A program made the translations under genes and the position numbers. Below, piece by piece: positions 42,084 to 49,661 of a DNA stretch of 49,661 bases. Source of the stretch: JAHHTP01 sp964587555 (GTDB lineage Bacteria > Bacillota > Clostridia > Oscillospirales > Ruminococcaceae); NCBI GenBank assembly GCA_964587555.1, contig CAZPLR010000010.1, forward strand, positions 1 through 49,661, given 5' to 3'. The notes beneath the pieces were generated by a model. That model was not told the DNA's origin. It ran no database searches and saw nothing but the letters and a program-made list of their open reading frames with translations. Numbering within the stretch: the stretch's first letter is position 1; the number at the start of each line of letters is the position of its first letter.

Positions 42084-43235
42084 ATGTTGAAATTGAAACG
42101 AATATTATCTGGTGTACTTATCGCAGCTTTACTGTTGTCTACAGTGTCCTTGCTGTCCGCTTGCAGCGAACGCGATAATGATGGAGAAACCAAAGACTAC
42201 GGAAGTCTGGCTGTATCCTTTCCCGTTGGGAATATCCGTGTGGCCATCAACATCTTGGCACTCAAGCTTGGATACTTTGGTGAAGAAGGCGTCGAGATTA
42301 CTGAGGTCAATCTCGGAGGTATGGATGCGCTGACTGCCATCAATGACGGCAGCGAAGAGCTGGATATCCTCACTGCCGGCTTTGTCGCGGACCTTCAGGC
42401 ACTGGCTTCCGGTTATGATCTTACCTTTATCGCCGGTACAGCGGTTGAAGGCGGCTCAATCATTGCGAAAAAGGGCAGCGCCTCCTCCTATCAGGACGCG
42501 AACACGATCATCAATGCCGATGCGGTTACAAACGCTAAGCTCGGACTTGTCCGCAATGAAGCATCTTGGGTTGTAACCCGTCAGTACCTGCTCGACAATG
42601 GAGTGGCCGAAAATGTTATTGCCGCAATTGAGGATGAGACGTCCGGCAATATCACCTATTACAGCGAGAATACCGAAGTTGCACAGGCGGTTCAGAAGGG
42701 AGAGATTGAGCTCGGATTTTTGCCGATGGAATTCGCACTGCTTTACGCAGATGCTTACGATCTTGAAGTTGTCGCCGCTGCCGGTGATTTGCAGCCCGAC
42801 TATGTATGCTGCCGTGAGGTTACCTCTCCTTCTAAGCTTGCTGAGAAGAAGGATGCATTCATCGCATACGAAACCGCACGCATCAGAGCGTTTGAGTATT
42901 ACAAGCAGGGCGAGACGGACGACGAGATCCGCGCAAATGTTGTAAATATCGTGTCCGAATATTCCGGTAAAGAGGCCGATTATGTTGAAACCTATCTCTA
43001 CGGCGGCGTGACCAAGTATGCCATCGATCCCAACACCACCGGTATCCGGAAGTATGTGGAGGCTGCCTACAATTCCGGAGCACTCTCAAGTGCTACTATT
43101 GATTTCGGCACCTATGATATCACACAAAATGTCGATACATCAGCCTACAAAACAGCGCTGGATAATCTGATTGCCGCAAATCCCGACAACTCCTTCTATG
43201 CGGAGCTGCTGACCCAATACAACGCGGCTAACTGA
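42084..43235 (+). CDS. SsuA/NMT1-like ABC transporter substrate-binding lipoprotein
   Basis: The 383-residue protein starts with a lipoprotein signal (lipobox LLSAC, Cys27). The mature part is of the SsuA/TauA/NMT1 type: VSFPVGNIRVAINILALKLGYF and VNLGGMDALTAINDGSEELDI, a typical two-lobe binding fold. The family binds sulfonates, taurine, thiamine precursors or similar; the ligand here is unknown, and the sulfur setting favours an organosulfur compound. An AAAGGAG site precedes the start. It is separated from its ATPase and permease by three enzyme genes. Confidence 0.88.
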   Translation: MLKLKRILSGVLIAALLLSTVSLLSACSERDNDGETKDYGSLAVSFPVGNIRVAINILALKLGYFGEEGVEITEVNLGGMDALTAINDGSEELDILTAGFVADLQALASGYDLTFIAGTAVEGGSIIAKKGSASSYQDANTIINADAVTNAKLGLVRNEASWVVTRQYLLDNGVAENVIAAIEDETSGNITYYSENTEVAQAVQKGEIELGFLPMEFALLYADAYDLEVVAAAGDLQPDYVCCREVTSPSKLAEKKDAFIAYETARIRAFEYYKQGETDDEIRANVVNIVSEYSGKEADYVETYLYGGVTKYAIDPNTTGIRKYVEAAYNSGALSSATIDFGTYDITQNVDTSAYKTALDNLIAANPDNSFYAELLTQYNAAN

Positions 43236-43255
43236 CAGGAAGATGGAGGATTTTT

Positions 43256-44191
43256 ATGGGAAGAGTATATGAAAATATACTGGAACTGATTGGGCATACA
43301 CCGATTGTTCACCTTCACAAGATTGAGAAAGAAGAAGGTTCGATCGCTTTCATATTCGCTAAACTGGAATCCTTCAACCCGGGCGGCTCTGTCAAGGATA
43401 GGGCCGCCCTGAACATGATAAACGAGGCGGAAAAGGAAGGGCGTTTGAACCCCGGCGGTACGATTGTGGAGGGGACTTCCGGTAATACCGGCATAGGGAT
43501 CGCTGTGGTTGCCGCCGTGCGTGACTACCAAGCGATCATCTGTATGGCAGAGGATTCCGAGGCGGAAAAAATTCGTTTGTTAAAAGCATATGGGGCTCGT
43601 GTGGAGCTGACCCCCAAAAAGACCGGCTTCGGTGGCGGCGGCAACCGTGCTAAAGAGCTTGCTGATTCTATTCCCGGAGCATTTCGTCCGGCTCAGGGGG
43701 AAAATCTGGATCATCCGGCAGCGCATTTTAAAACAACGGGTCCCGAGATTTGGGCGGATATGGACGGTAAAGTCGATATCTTTGTGGCAGCCGTCGGAAC
43801 GGGCGGTACTTCCAGAGGAACCGCTGAATATTTAAGAAGTAAAAATCCCGATGTCATTATCGTGGGTGTGGAACCTGCCGGCAGCCCAGTGCTCACTGGA
43901 GGCAAGCCGGGGCCCCATAAGATACAGGGCATCGGCGGCGGCGCGATCTGTCCCATAACCGATCGCTGTCTTTATAACGAGATTCTGCGATGCAAAGATG
44001 AGGACGCCTACGAATATGCAAGACTTTGCCCAAAAACGGAAGGTATTCTCATTGGGATCTCGGCAGGAGCGGCATTGTGGGGTGCTGTACTTGTATCCCG
44101 CAGACCTGAGAACCGAGGTAAAAACATTGTGGTACTTTTTCCCGATGGAGGAACCAAATATCTGTCAAGCGATTTATTTGACGTAGATTAA
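43256..44191 (+). CDS. Diverged cysteine synthase-family enzyme 1
   Basis: The 311-residue fold-type II PLP enzyme has PLP lysine K47 in FNPGGSVKDR, the substrate loop EGTSGNTG, the phosphate cup VGTGGTSRG and the terminal GISAGAA. It departs from true O-acetylserine sulfhydrylases in two places: QGIGGGAICP replaces QGIGAGF, and MAEDSEAEKIRLL replaces the MPxxMSxERR segment. It is closest to the third CysK-like gene of this operon. The reaction is probably beta-replacement on an activated serine or cysteine, with an unknown nucleophile. Spacing from the lipoprotein gene is 20 bases. Confidence 0.88.
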   Translation: MGRVYENILELIGHTPIVHLHKIEKEEGSIAFIFAKLESFNPGGSVKDRAALNMINEAEKEGRLNPGGTIVEGTSGNTGIGIAVVAAVRDYQAIICMAEDSEAEKIRLLKAYGARVELTPKKTGFGGGGNRAKELADSIPGAFRPAQGENLDHPAAHFKTTGPEIWADMDGKVDIFVAAVGTGGTSRGTAEYLRSKNPDVIIVGVEPAGSPVLTGGKPGPHKIQGIGGGAICPITDRCLYNEILRCKDEDAYEYARLCPKTEGILIGISAGAALWGAVLVSRRPENRGKNIVVLFPDGGTKYLSSDLFDVD

Positions 44192-44215
44192 AATTAAGAA
44201 AAAGGAGATCATCAC

Positions 44216-45439
44216 ATGAGCTGCAATTTTGGATGCGGCAGCGAACCGCAGGAAGAAAAAAACATTGTCTTAGAAGAATACACGGACGAGGAAGCAGAGC
44301 TTCACGCGAAAGAGGTCGGCGTTGATCCCAGACCGAGGGAAACCATCAGCGAGATCGATGAAAGAGGCGTTTTCGTCCGTCAGCCCAACGCATTCATTCA
44401 ACCTTTCGGCGATAAAGAGGGCGATCTGAAGGCTGAAGCAGGGAGATTTGCGATTTATTGGGCGCATGGTTGTCACTGGTCAAACCGCCCTGTGATTGTG
44501 CGCGATATTCTCGGTCTTCAGGACGTCATCGCCGATACTACTACGACGCACAGCGGCAAGACCAATGTTTACGGTCACGGCTTTGCCGATCAGCCGGATC
44601 ATAAGGATAAGCTGGCGGGCGTTTACTTCCTCAGTCAGTTTTACAAAAATGCAGATCCCGATTTTACCGGTCGTGCCACTACGCCGACCTTTGTGGATCT
44701 GAAAGAAAAGAAGGCGGTCAATAACGATTACCACCGTCTCACCAACTATATCGAGGTTCAGTTTCGCCCTTTCCAACCGGTGGACGCGCCAGACCTCTAT
44801 CCCGTCAAATATCGTAAGGAAATCGACGAGTTCAACGATTGGCTGTTCCCGACCATCAATAACGGGCATTATCGCATGGCGTTCTGCCAGTCTTGGACAG
44901 CGTATAACGAAGCGTATGAAGACTTCTTTGATGCGCTGGAGAAACTGGACAAACGTCTGGAGACCAACCGTTTCCTGTTCGGTGACTATATTACCGACAG
45001 TGATGTTCGCCTCTATGTTACGCTGGTTCGTTGGGAAACCAGTTACTACCGGAATGTAGGTCCGATCAAGAAAAGAATAACGGAGTATAAAAATATTTGG
45101 GGCTATGTGAGAGATCTCTACAGCCTGCCGGTATTCAAAAAATACACCTTCTTCGAGTTCCCCAAGGATGGCGGCCCCGATCTTTTCCGCAGCTTTGCAT
45201 TCCGTATTGCACCGCAAGTTCCTTACGATGAGCTGTGGGCGACGGACGGAGAAAGAAAGAAGCTGTCAAAAACTCCGGATGAAGTGTATTTGAGACATCC
45301 GGAGGGCGAAACCTATGAAGAATACGCCAGCGAGATTTCCGTGTCAAAATGGAACAGCCCAGATTGGTCAGAGCGTGATCCGAGAAAGGTTACCATTTCA
45401 GTAGATCCTTCTATCAATCCGCTGAAGGGCAAACTGTAA
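44216..45439 (+). CDS. Xi-class glutathione transferase (glutathionyl-hydroquinone reductase-like)
   Basis: The 407-residue protein matches the ECM4/YqjG family: FAIYWAHGCHWSNRP near residues 78-92, ATTPTFVDLKEKKAVNND, DDALEKLDKRL-type helical domain and FLFGDYITDSDVRLYVTLVRW. The family attacks glutathionyl conjugates with an active-site Cys (usually CPWAHR-like); here the motif is CHWSNR with C86 kept and Pro changed to His. The N terminus has extra Cys (MSCNFGCGSE). Glutathione is scarce in Clostridia, so the real thiol may come from outside or be another low-molecular-weight thiol. Confidence 0.9.
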   Translation: MSCNFGCGSEPQEEKNIVLEEYTDEEAELHAKEVGVDPRPRETISEIDERGVFVRQPNAFIQPFGDKEGDLKAEAGRFAIYWAHGCHWSNRPVIVRDILGLQDVIADTTTTHSGKTNVYGHGFADQPDHKDKLAGVYFLSQFYKNADPDFTGRATTPTFVDLKEKKAVNNDYHRLTNYIEVQFRPFQPVDAPDLYPVKYRKEIDEFNDWLFPTINNGHYRMAFCQSWTAYNEAYEDFFDALEKLDKRLETNRFLFGDYITDSDVRLYVTLVRWETSYYRNVGPIKKRITEYKNIWGYVRDLYSLPVFKKYTFFEFPKDGGPDLFRSFAFRIAPQVPYDELWATDGERKKLSKTPDEVYLRHPEGETYEEYASEISVSKWNSPDWSERDPRKVTISVDPSINPLKGKL

Positions 45440-45459
45440 AACGGCATATGGAGGGCAAT

Positions 45460-46398
45460 ATGAAAGTTTACGAAAATTTATCCTATCTTGTGGGGAAAAC
45501 ACCGCTTGTAGCATTAAAAAGATTTGAGAGACGCAAAAATCTTGGCGCTTCCATTCTTGCAAAGCTTGAATATTTCAATCCGGCAAGGAGTGTAAAGGAT
45601 CGTATTGCCCTCGCTATGATTACAGACGCAGAGGAAAAGAATCTTCTGCGTAAAGATTCGGTAATCATTGAGCCGACCAGTGGAAATACCGGAATCGGAC
45701 TGGCGGCTTTTGCGGCTGTACGCGGATATCGGATAATCCTGACCATGCCGGATACGATGAGTCTGGAACGAAGAACATTGCTCAAGGCTTTTGGAGCGGA
45801 GTTGGTTCTAACAGAAGGGAGTAAAGGTATGCGTGGCGCGATAGCCAAGGCACAGGAACTTGCCGCCGTCACTCCGCATAGCTTTATTCCAGGTCAGTTT
45901 ACCAATGAAGCAAATCCCTTGGCACATTATATGACCACCGGGCCGGAAATTTGGAAAGACACTGATGGGCGTGTTGATATTTTTGTTGCTGGGGTCGGCA
46001 CAGGCGGTACATTATCCGGGGTCGGCAGATATTTGAAAGAGAGAAATCCGGATATCAAGATCGTGGCTGTTGAGCCAAAAGATTCCCCCGTTCTTTCCGA
46101 AGGGCATGCAGGTTCACACAAGCTTCAGGGGATTGGCGCGGGTTTCATTCCATTTACCTTGGATACAAAAATTTTTGACGAGGTAATTGCGGTGACCACC
46201 GAGCAGACTTATGAAACAGCAAGAATAGTTGCGCGATGTGAAGGTATCTTGCCCGGAATATCCTCCGGCGCCGCTCTTTATGCCGCCGAGATATTGGCGA
46301 AAAGAAAAGAAAATCGCAAAAAAAACATTGTTGTACTACTGCCGGATAACGGAGAAAAATATATTTCAACTCCGCTTTTTTCGGATGATAGGGTGTAA
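45460..46398 (+). CDS. cysK: Cysteine synthase (canonical CysK type)
   Basis: The ATG at 45460 follows GGAGGG by about 5 bases; an ATG at 45448 overlaps that site. The 312-residue protein keeps all O-acetylserine sulfhydrylase motifs: PLP lysine K46 in FNPARSVKDR, PTSGNTG, TMPDTMSLERR, VGTGGTLSG, QGIGAGFIP and GISSGAA. It should make cysteine from O-acetylserine and sulfide. In Bacillus and staphylococci CysK also controls CymR through complex formation, which could link it to the Rrf2 gene of this island (inference). Confidence 0.93.
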   Translation: MKVYENLSYLVGKTPLVALKRFERRKNLGASILAKLEYFNPARSVKDRIALAMITDAEEKNLLRKDSVIIEPTSGNTGIGLAAFAAVRGYRIILTMPDTMSLERRTLLKAFGAELVLTEGSKGMRGAIAKAQELAAVTPHSFIPGQFTNEANPLAHYMTTGPEIWKDTDGRVDIFVAGVGTGGTLSGVGRYLKERNPDIKIVAVEPKDSPVLSEGHAGSHKLQGIGAGFIPFTLDTKIFDEVIAVTTEQTYETARIVARCEGILPGISSGAALYAAEILAKRKENRKKNIVVLLPDNGEKYISTPLFSDDRV

Positions 46399-46415
46399 GT
46401 TCAGTGAGAAAAGAA

Positions 46416-47219
46416 ATGTCGGAAAATCAATATAAAATCGAAATTAAAGATGTCTCTTTTGATTATGTAGATAAGAAAACAAAGTTTGAAGCGCTGAATC
46501 ATATCAACCTTCAAATCCGGGAAGGCGAGTTCGTCTGCATTTTGGGTTCATCCGGCTGCGGCAAGTCAACTCTTTTAAGTCTTCTTAATGGATTGAATAA
46601 ATCGAGGTCAGGAGAAATTTTGATTGATGGGGAGCCTATCAGCGGCCCCGGCACCAATCGAGCGGTCGTATTTCAGCAATATTCTTTGTTTCCGTGGCTG
46701 ACGGCCAAAGGAAATGTACTGTTCGGTCTGCGGCAAAGCTGCAAAAAATACAGTCGTAAGGAAAGAAATGAGATCGCTCAACATTATCTGGACAGTGTGC
46801 AGCTCGGTGGTTCCGCCGACAAATATCCTCATCAGTTATCGGGCGGTATGCAGCAAAGAGTTGCTGTGGCAAGAGCACTGGCACTGGAATCGGATATTCT
46901 TCTGCTGGACGAACCGTTTGGAGCCATTGATCCCAGACTTCGTTTAGAGCTTCAGGAGCTTATTTCCAAGCTGTCTGTTGAAAACAAAAAAACGGTTGTT
47001 TTCGTCACACACGATATCGATGAGGCAATTTTGCTGGCGGATCGAATTGTTGTTATGGAGCCTGCAAGAATTCGTACCATTCTGAATGTTGATCTTCCTC
47101 ATCCGCGAAAACGGGATGAACTGATTAAAAGCGATGTATATGAGGAGCTGCATCGTAAATTGATTTCATCTTTTTACGATCACTTGACCGAAATGATTGA
47201 CGCGGAGGTGGTACTGTGA
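46416..47219 (+). CDS. SsuB/TauB-like ABC transporter ATP-binding protein
   Basis: The ATPase has Walker A LGSSGCGKSTLL, Q-loop VVFQQYSLFPWLTA (the LFPWLT stretch is typical of sulfonate/nitrate/taurine ATPases), signature QLSGGMQQR, Walker B ILLLDEPFGAID and switch FVTHDIDEA. The ATG at 46416 gives 267 residues; a GTG at 46404 would add four. It overlaps the permease start by 4 bases (GTGA). With that permease and the lipoprotein at 42084 it forms one importer. Confidence 0.93.
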   Translation: MSENQYKIEIKDVSFDYVDKKTKFEALNHINLQIREGEFVCILGSSGCGKSTLLSLLNGLNKSRSGEILIDGEPISGPGTNRAVVFQQYSLFPWLTAKGNVLFGLRQSCKKYSRKERNEIAQHYLDSVQLGGSADKYPHQLSGGMQQRVAVARALALESDILLLDEPFGAIDPRLRLELQELISKLSVENKKTVVFVTHDIDEAILLADRIVVMEPARIRTILNVDLPHPRKRDELIKSDVYEELHRKLISSFYDHLTEMIDAEVVL

Positions 47220-48202
47220 GTCACGCTGTAGCCGAAAAAAGTCTTTTAAATACTGTGATTGCTCGGGTGAAAGCGTTTTTTCGGTTGGATCCAAAAATGT
47301 ATATAGAGCTTGCGGCTGCAACGCTTCTGTTTCTTGTCAATATTGTATTGACTTTGAATCTGCCGTATTTCACCGAGCACAAAGCCATCTATGACAGCGG
47401 TCCATATATTGTCTTGCTGGCTATTGCCTGGCTGATATGCACTTTTCACCTTTTTTCTTCAAAAAAGAAAAGCGCATCAGATTTAGCAATCGTCATTTTC
47501 GGCTTTTTTATTCTTTGGGAGGTTTCCTATAAGCTTGGTTGGATTCATAACGACCTGCTTATCCCTGCTCCGGAGGGACTGTTCCATGTTTTTGTGGAAA
47601 AAAACGATGAAATTATTGCCGATGTGATTGGATCGATACAACTTCTGTTTGTGGGTGTTGTACTGGCAATTGTGATCGGAACATTACTTGGCCTTTTAGC
47701 GGGATGGATCGCAAGGGTACGTGAGGTGCTTCTGCCTATTTCCAACGCAATCACGCTGATTCCCCCGCTGATGTTTTCAGCCTATTTAATTATGCTTTTG
47801 CCGTCTTTTCACGATGCGGCCGTTGCTGTCATTTTTCTTGCCGTATTTTGGCCGACTTTCCAAGGTACTGTTTCACGTGTCGGACAAATTGATCAAAAAA
47901 TCATTGAAGCGGCTAAAACCATGGGCGTTGGCACAGTAGGTATGTTATTTAAGGTCATTTTCCCTTACTGCCTGCCCGGAATCATAAGCAGTGTTTCCAG
48001 AAGCCTGAGAGGTGCTTTTATGTGTCTGTCCGGCGCAGAAATGCTGGGAATTAATCTCGGTATCGGCTTCTTCATTGAAAAATATAGAAGCTTTGCCGAC
48101 TACCGCTGTGTTCTTGCCGGAATTTTTACCGTAGGCGTTATCACGACTGTGATTGATATCATTGTTAAAAAAATAGAGAAAAAAATAATCAAATGGAAGT
48201 GA
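47216..48202 (+). CDS. SsuC-like ABC transporter permease
   Basis: The 328-residue protein has two N-terminal membrane helices before the usual six-helix BPD_transp_1 domain, longer than typical SsuC (about 260). The cytoplasmic EAA loop is EAAKTMGVGTVGMLFKVIFP. IAWLICTFHLF, GFFILWEVSYKLG and LGINLGIGFFIEKY are further membrane or loop parts. The GTG start is coupled to the ATPase stop. The gene is markedly A/T-rich. Substrate follows the binding protein and is unknown. Confidence 0.92.
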   Translation: MSHAVAEKSLLNTVIARVKAFFRLDPKMYIELAAATLLFLVNIVLTLNLPYFTEHKAIYDSGPYIVLLAIAWLICTFHLFSSKKKSASDLAIVIFGFFILWEVSYKLGWIHNDLLIPAPEGLFHVFVEKNDEIIADVIGSIQLLFVGVVLAIVIGTLLGLLAGWIARVREVLLPISNAITLIPPLMFSAYLIMLLPSFHDAAVAVIFLAVFWPTFQGTVSRVGQIDQKIIEAAKTMGVGTVGMLFKVIFPYCLPGIISSVSRSLRGAFMCLSGAEMLGINLGIGFFIEKYRSFADYRCVLAGIFTVGVITTVIDIIVKKIEKKIIKWK

Positions 48203-48206
48203 TGAA

Positions 48207-49160
48207 ATGAAGATATATGACAGCGTTCTGGAATTAATCGGCCACACGCCGATTGTTCACTTAAGCAAAATTGAGAAAAATCAAAAAACCGCCGCAAAAC
48301 TATATGCAAAAATAGAGTTTTTTAATCCGACTGGTTCCGTTAAGGATAGAATTGCCCTCAGCATGATTGAGTACGCAGAAAAAAAAGGCGAACTTGTCCC
48401 TGACTCTGTTATTGTAGAGGGAACCTCCGGAAACACAGGAATCGGACTGGCTATGGTTGCTGCGGTAAAGAACTATAAGACCATTATCTGTATGCCCGAA
48501 AATATGAGCAAAGAGAGAATTGCACTTCTGAAAGCCTACGGCGCCGATGTGTACCTAACGCCTAAAGAGAAAAATATGGCTGGAAGCGGTGAAAAAGCAA
48601 GGGAACTTTCCGAGACGCTTTCAAACGTGTTCATTCCGGGACAGGGTGCTAATCCGAACAATCCGGATGCGCACTACAAAACAACAGGGCCGGAAATCTG
48701 GGAGGATATGGACGGCAAGATCGATATCCTCGTCGCATGTGTAGGAACAGGCGGAACCGTCACAGGCACCGGAAAATACTTAAGGGAACGAAATCACGAT
48801 ATCCAAATTATCGGTGTAGAACCCGCCGGTTGCCCTGTGCTGTCCGGCGGGGAGCCGGGACCGCATAAAATTCAGGGAATCGGCGGAGGGATGATTTGTC
48901 CTGTAACGGATATGAGTCTGTTTAACGAGATTATTACAGTAACCGATGAGGACGCTTATGAGTATACAAGATTATCTGCAAAGGAAGAAGGAATCTTAAT
49001 CGGTATATCGGCGGGTGCCGCTTTAAAAGCAGCCATAGAGGTTGCCTGTCGTCCGGAGAATCATGATAAAAATATCGTCCTGATTTTCCCGGACGGCGGA
49101 GATCATTATCTTTCGGACGATTTGTTTGAAGATGAAAAAGGAAAAGGGGTAACGGTATGA
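48207..49160 (+). CDS. Diverged cysteine synthase-family enzyme 2
   Basis: The 317-residue protein is a CysK relative with PLP lysine K46 (FNPTGSVKDR), EGTSGNTG, CMPENMSKERIALL, VGTGGTVTG and GISAGAA. Like the first diverged copy it has QGIGGGMICP instead of QGIGAGF, and shares ELIGHTPIVHL and VEPAGxPVL...PGPHKIQG with it, so the two form a sub-family. Unlike that copy it keeps most of the MPxxMSxER segment. It lies 4 bases after the permease and overlaps the GNAT gene by 4 bases. Confidence 0.88.
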   Translation: MKIYDSVLELIGHTPIVHLSKIEKNQKTAAKLYAKIEFFNPTGSVKDRIALSMIEYAEKKGELVPDSVIVEGTSGNTGIGLAMVAAVKNYKTIICMPENMSKERIALLKAYGADVYLTPKEKNMAGSGEKARELSETLSNVFIPGQGANPNNPDAHYKTTGPEIWEDMDGKIDILVACVGTGGTVTGTGKYLRERNHDIQIIGVEPAGCPVLSGGEPGPHKIQGIGGGMICPVTDMSLFNEIITVTDEDAYEYTRLSAKEEGILIGISAGAALKAAIEVACRPENHDKNIVLIFPDGGDHYLSDDLFEDEKGKGVTV

Positions 49161-49645
49161 AAGCAATACGTGCAACGGAAATCTGGGAAAAAGCCGGAGT
49201 CTATTATGTGAGAACCGAGGCAATGGTATATGGCTTCGGAGTTTCACTCGAGGGAGAATTTGACGGCGACACGCCGGATTCTGAATATGTCCTTGTGACA
49301 GATAATAACGGTGCGCCGATTAGCACTTGCCGCCTCCGTTTTGTACCGGAGGAGGGATATGCCAAGATCGAACGTGTTGCAACGGTATCCTTTGCCCGCG
49401 GTAAAGGTGCCGGGCGTCTTGCCATGGAAGCTGCTGAGGAATGGATCCGCGAAAAAGGATACAAAAAAATCATCGTCACCAGCCGTGACGAAGCAGTAGG
49501 TTTTTATGAAAAATTAGGCTATACCGCCGACTACACCAAAGATGTCAAGGCTTTGTTCCCAAGTTCGAAAAAGAAAAACGAATCGGAGGAACAAAACAAA
49601 CCACATCCGGGTTTTGTGGTCGTCTATACGGAAAAAAATTTGTAA
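49157..49645 (+). CDS. GNAT-family N-acetyltransferase
   Basis: The 162-residue protein has GNAT motif A (ERVATVSFARGKGAGRLAME, with the RxxGxG acetyl-CoA loop RGKGAG) and motif B (EAVGFYEKLGYTAD). The substrate is unknown. In Bacillus, sulfur-salvage operons such as yxe and ytm pair a GNAT enzyme with an M20 deacetylase to process S-modified cysteines; the GNAT here and the M20 gene at the head of this operon could play similar parts (inference). Its start overlaps the CysK-like stop (ATGA). Confidence 0.88.
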   Translation: MKAIRATEIWEKAGVYYVRTEAMVYGFGVSLEGEFDGDTPDSEYVLVTDNNGAPISTCRLRFVPEEGYAKIERVATVSFARGKGAGRLAMEAAEEWIREKGYKKIIVTSRDEAVGFYEKLGYTADYTKDVKALFPSSKKKNESEEQNKPHPGFVVVYTEKNL

Positions 49646-49661
49646 CAGGAAAAACAGCCCC

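Noticed and set aside
40823..49645. A direct equivalent of the Bacillus yxe or ytm operon
   Set aside because: The transporter is of the SsuABC type rather than the polar amino acid type, no flavin monooxygenase is visible, and the xi-class transferase and CysK trio are extra.

Overview
The window looks like a draft-assembly scaffold (three runs of exactly 100 N) from an anaerobic Gram-positive bacterium of the class Clostridia, possibly Oscillospirales. The signs are a CIRCE-controlled hrcA-grpE-dnaK-dnaJ operon, a tyrosine T-box leader, a class B sortase, c-di-AMP receptor DarA, Rex, a PerR-like regulator beside rubrerythrin, and the Firmicutes-type glgB-glgC-glgD-glgA set. No tRNA, rRNA, CRISPR array, prophage or insertion sequence was seen.

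Layout. 1-5.3 kb: tail of a DUF4358 lipoprotein, a YerC-type regulator with a methyltransferase, Hsp33 (hslO), ruvX, an Orn/Lys/Arg decarboxylase-fold enzyme and darA. 5.4-10.4 kb: the heat-shock operon, with a gap between hrcA and grpE. 10.5-12.4 kb: a frameshifted fragment next to a gap, then T-box plus tyrS. 12.5-14.9 kb (minus): a PhoR/PhoP-type two-component system. 15.3-20.3 kb: rex, a SbcD-like nuclease, purB, a HAD phosphatase, a P-loop kinase-like protein and a cupin. 20.5-23.9 kb (minus): a GNAT remnant, DAHP synthase, a gapped membrane protein and a secreted protein with PPC-like repeats. 24.1-26.3 kb: lysA and sortase B. 26.3-29.2 kb (minus): zur-znuA-znuC-znuB, with a palindrome lying on the zur promoter. 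29.5-35.8 kb: glycogen synthesis. 36-37 kb: perR-like gene and rubrerythrin.

37.2-49.6 kb: the most unusual part, a sulfur/thiol island. A CymR-like Rrf2 regulator (minus) faces two plus-strand units. Unit 1 is a cystathionine synthase/lyase-family enzyme plus a MalY/PatB-type C-S lyase. Unit 2 holds an M20 peptidase, a tiny ORF ending in Cys, an SsuA-like lipoprotein, a diverged CysK, a xi-class glutathione-transferase (CHWSNR active site), a canonical CysK, an SsuB-like ATPase, an SsuC-like permease, a second diverged CysK and a GNAT acetyltransferase. Two strong dyads lie in the intergenic regions that would control these units, and a decayed O-acetylhomoserine sulfhydrylase 3' end borders the island.

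How the island genes may work together (inference): import of an organosulfur compound or thiol conjugate, trimming by peptidase/acetyltransferase and thiol-transferase, C-S bond lysis, and recapture of sulfide or thiol onto an activated serine by three CysK-like enzymes. The island appears more A/T-rich and uses different codons from the GCG/CGC-rich genes before it, which suggests separate acquisition. It may continue past the window end.
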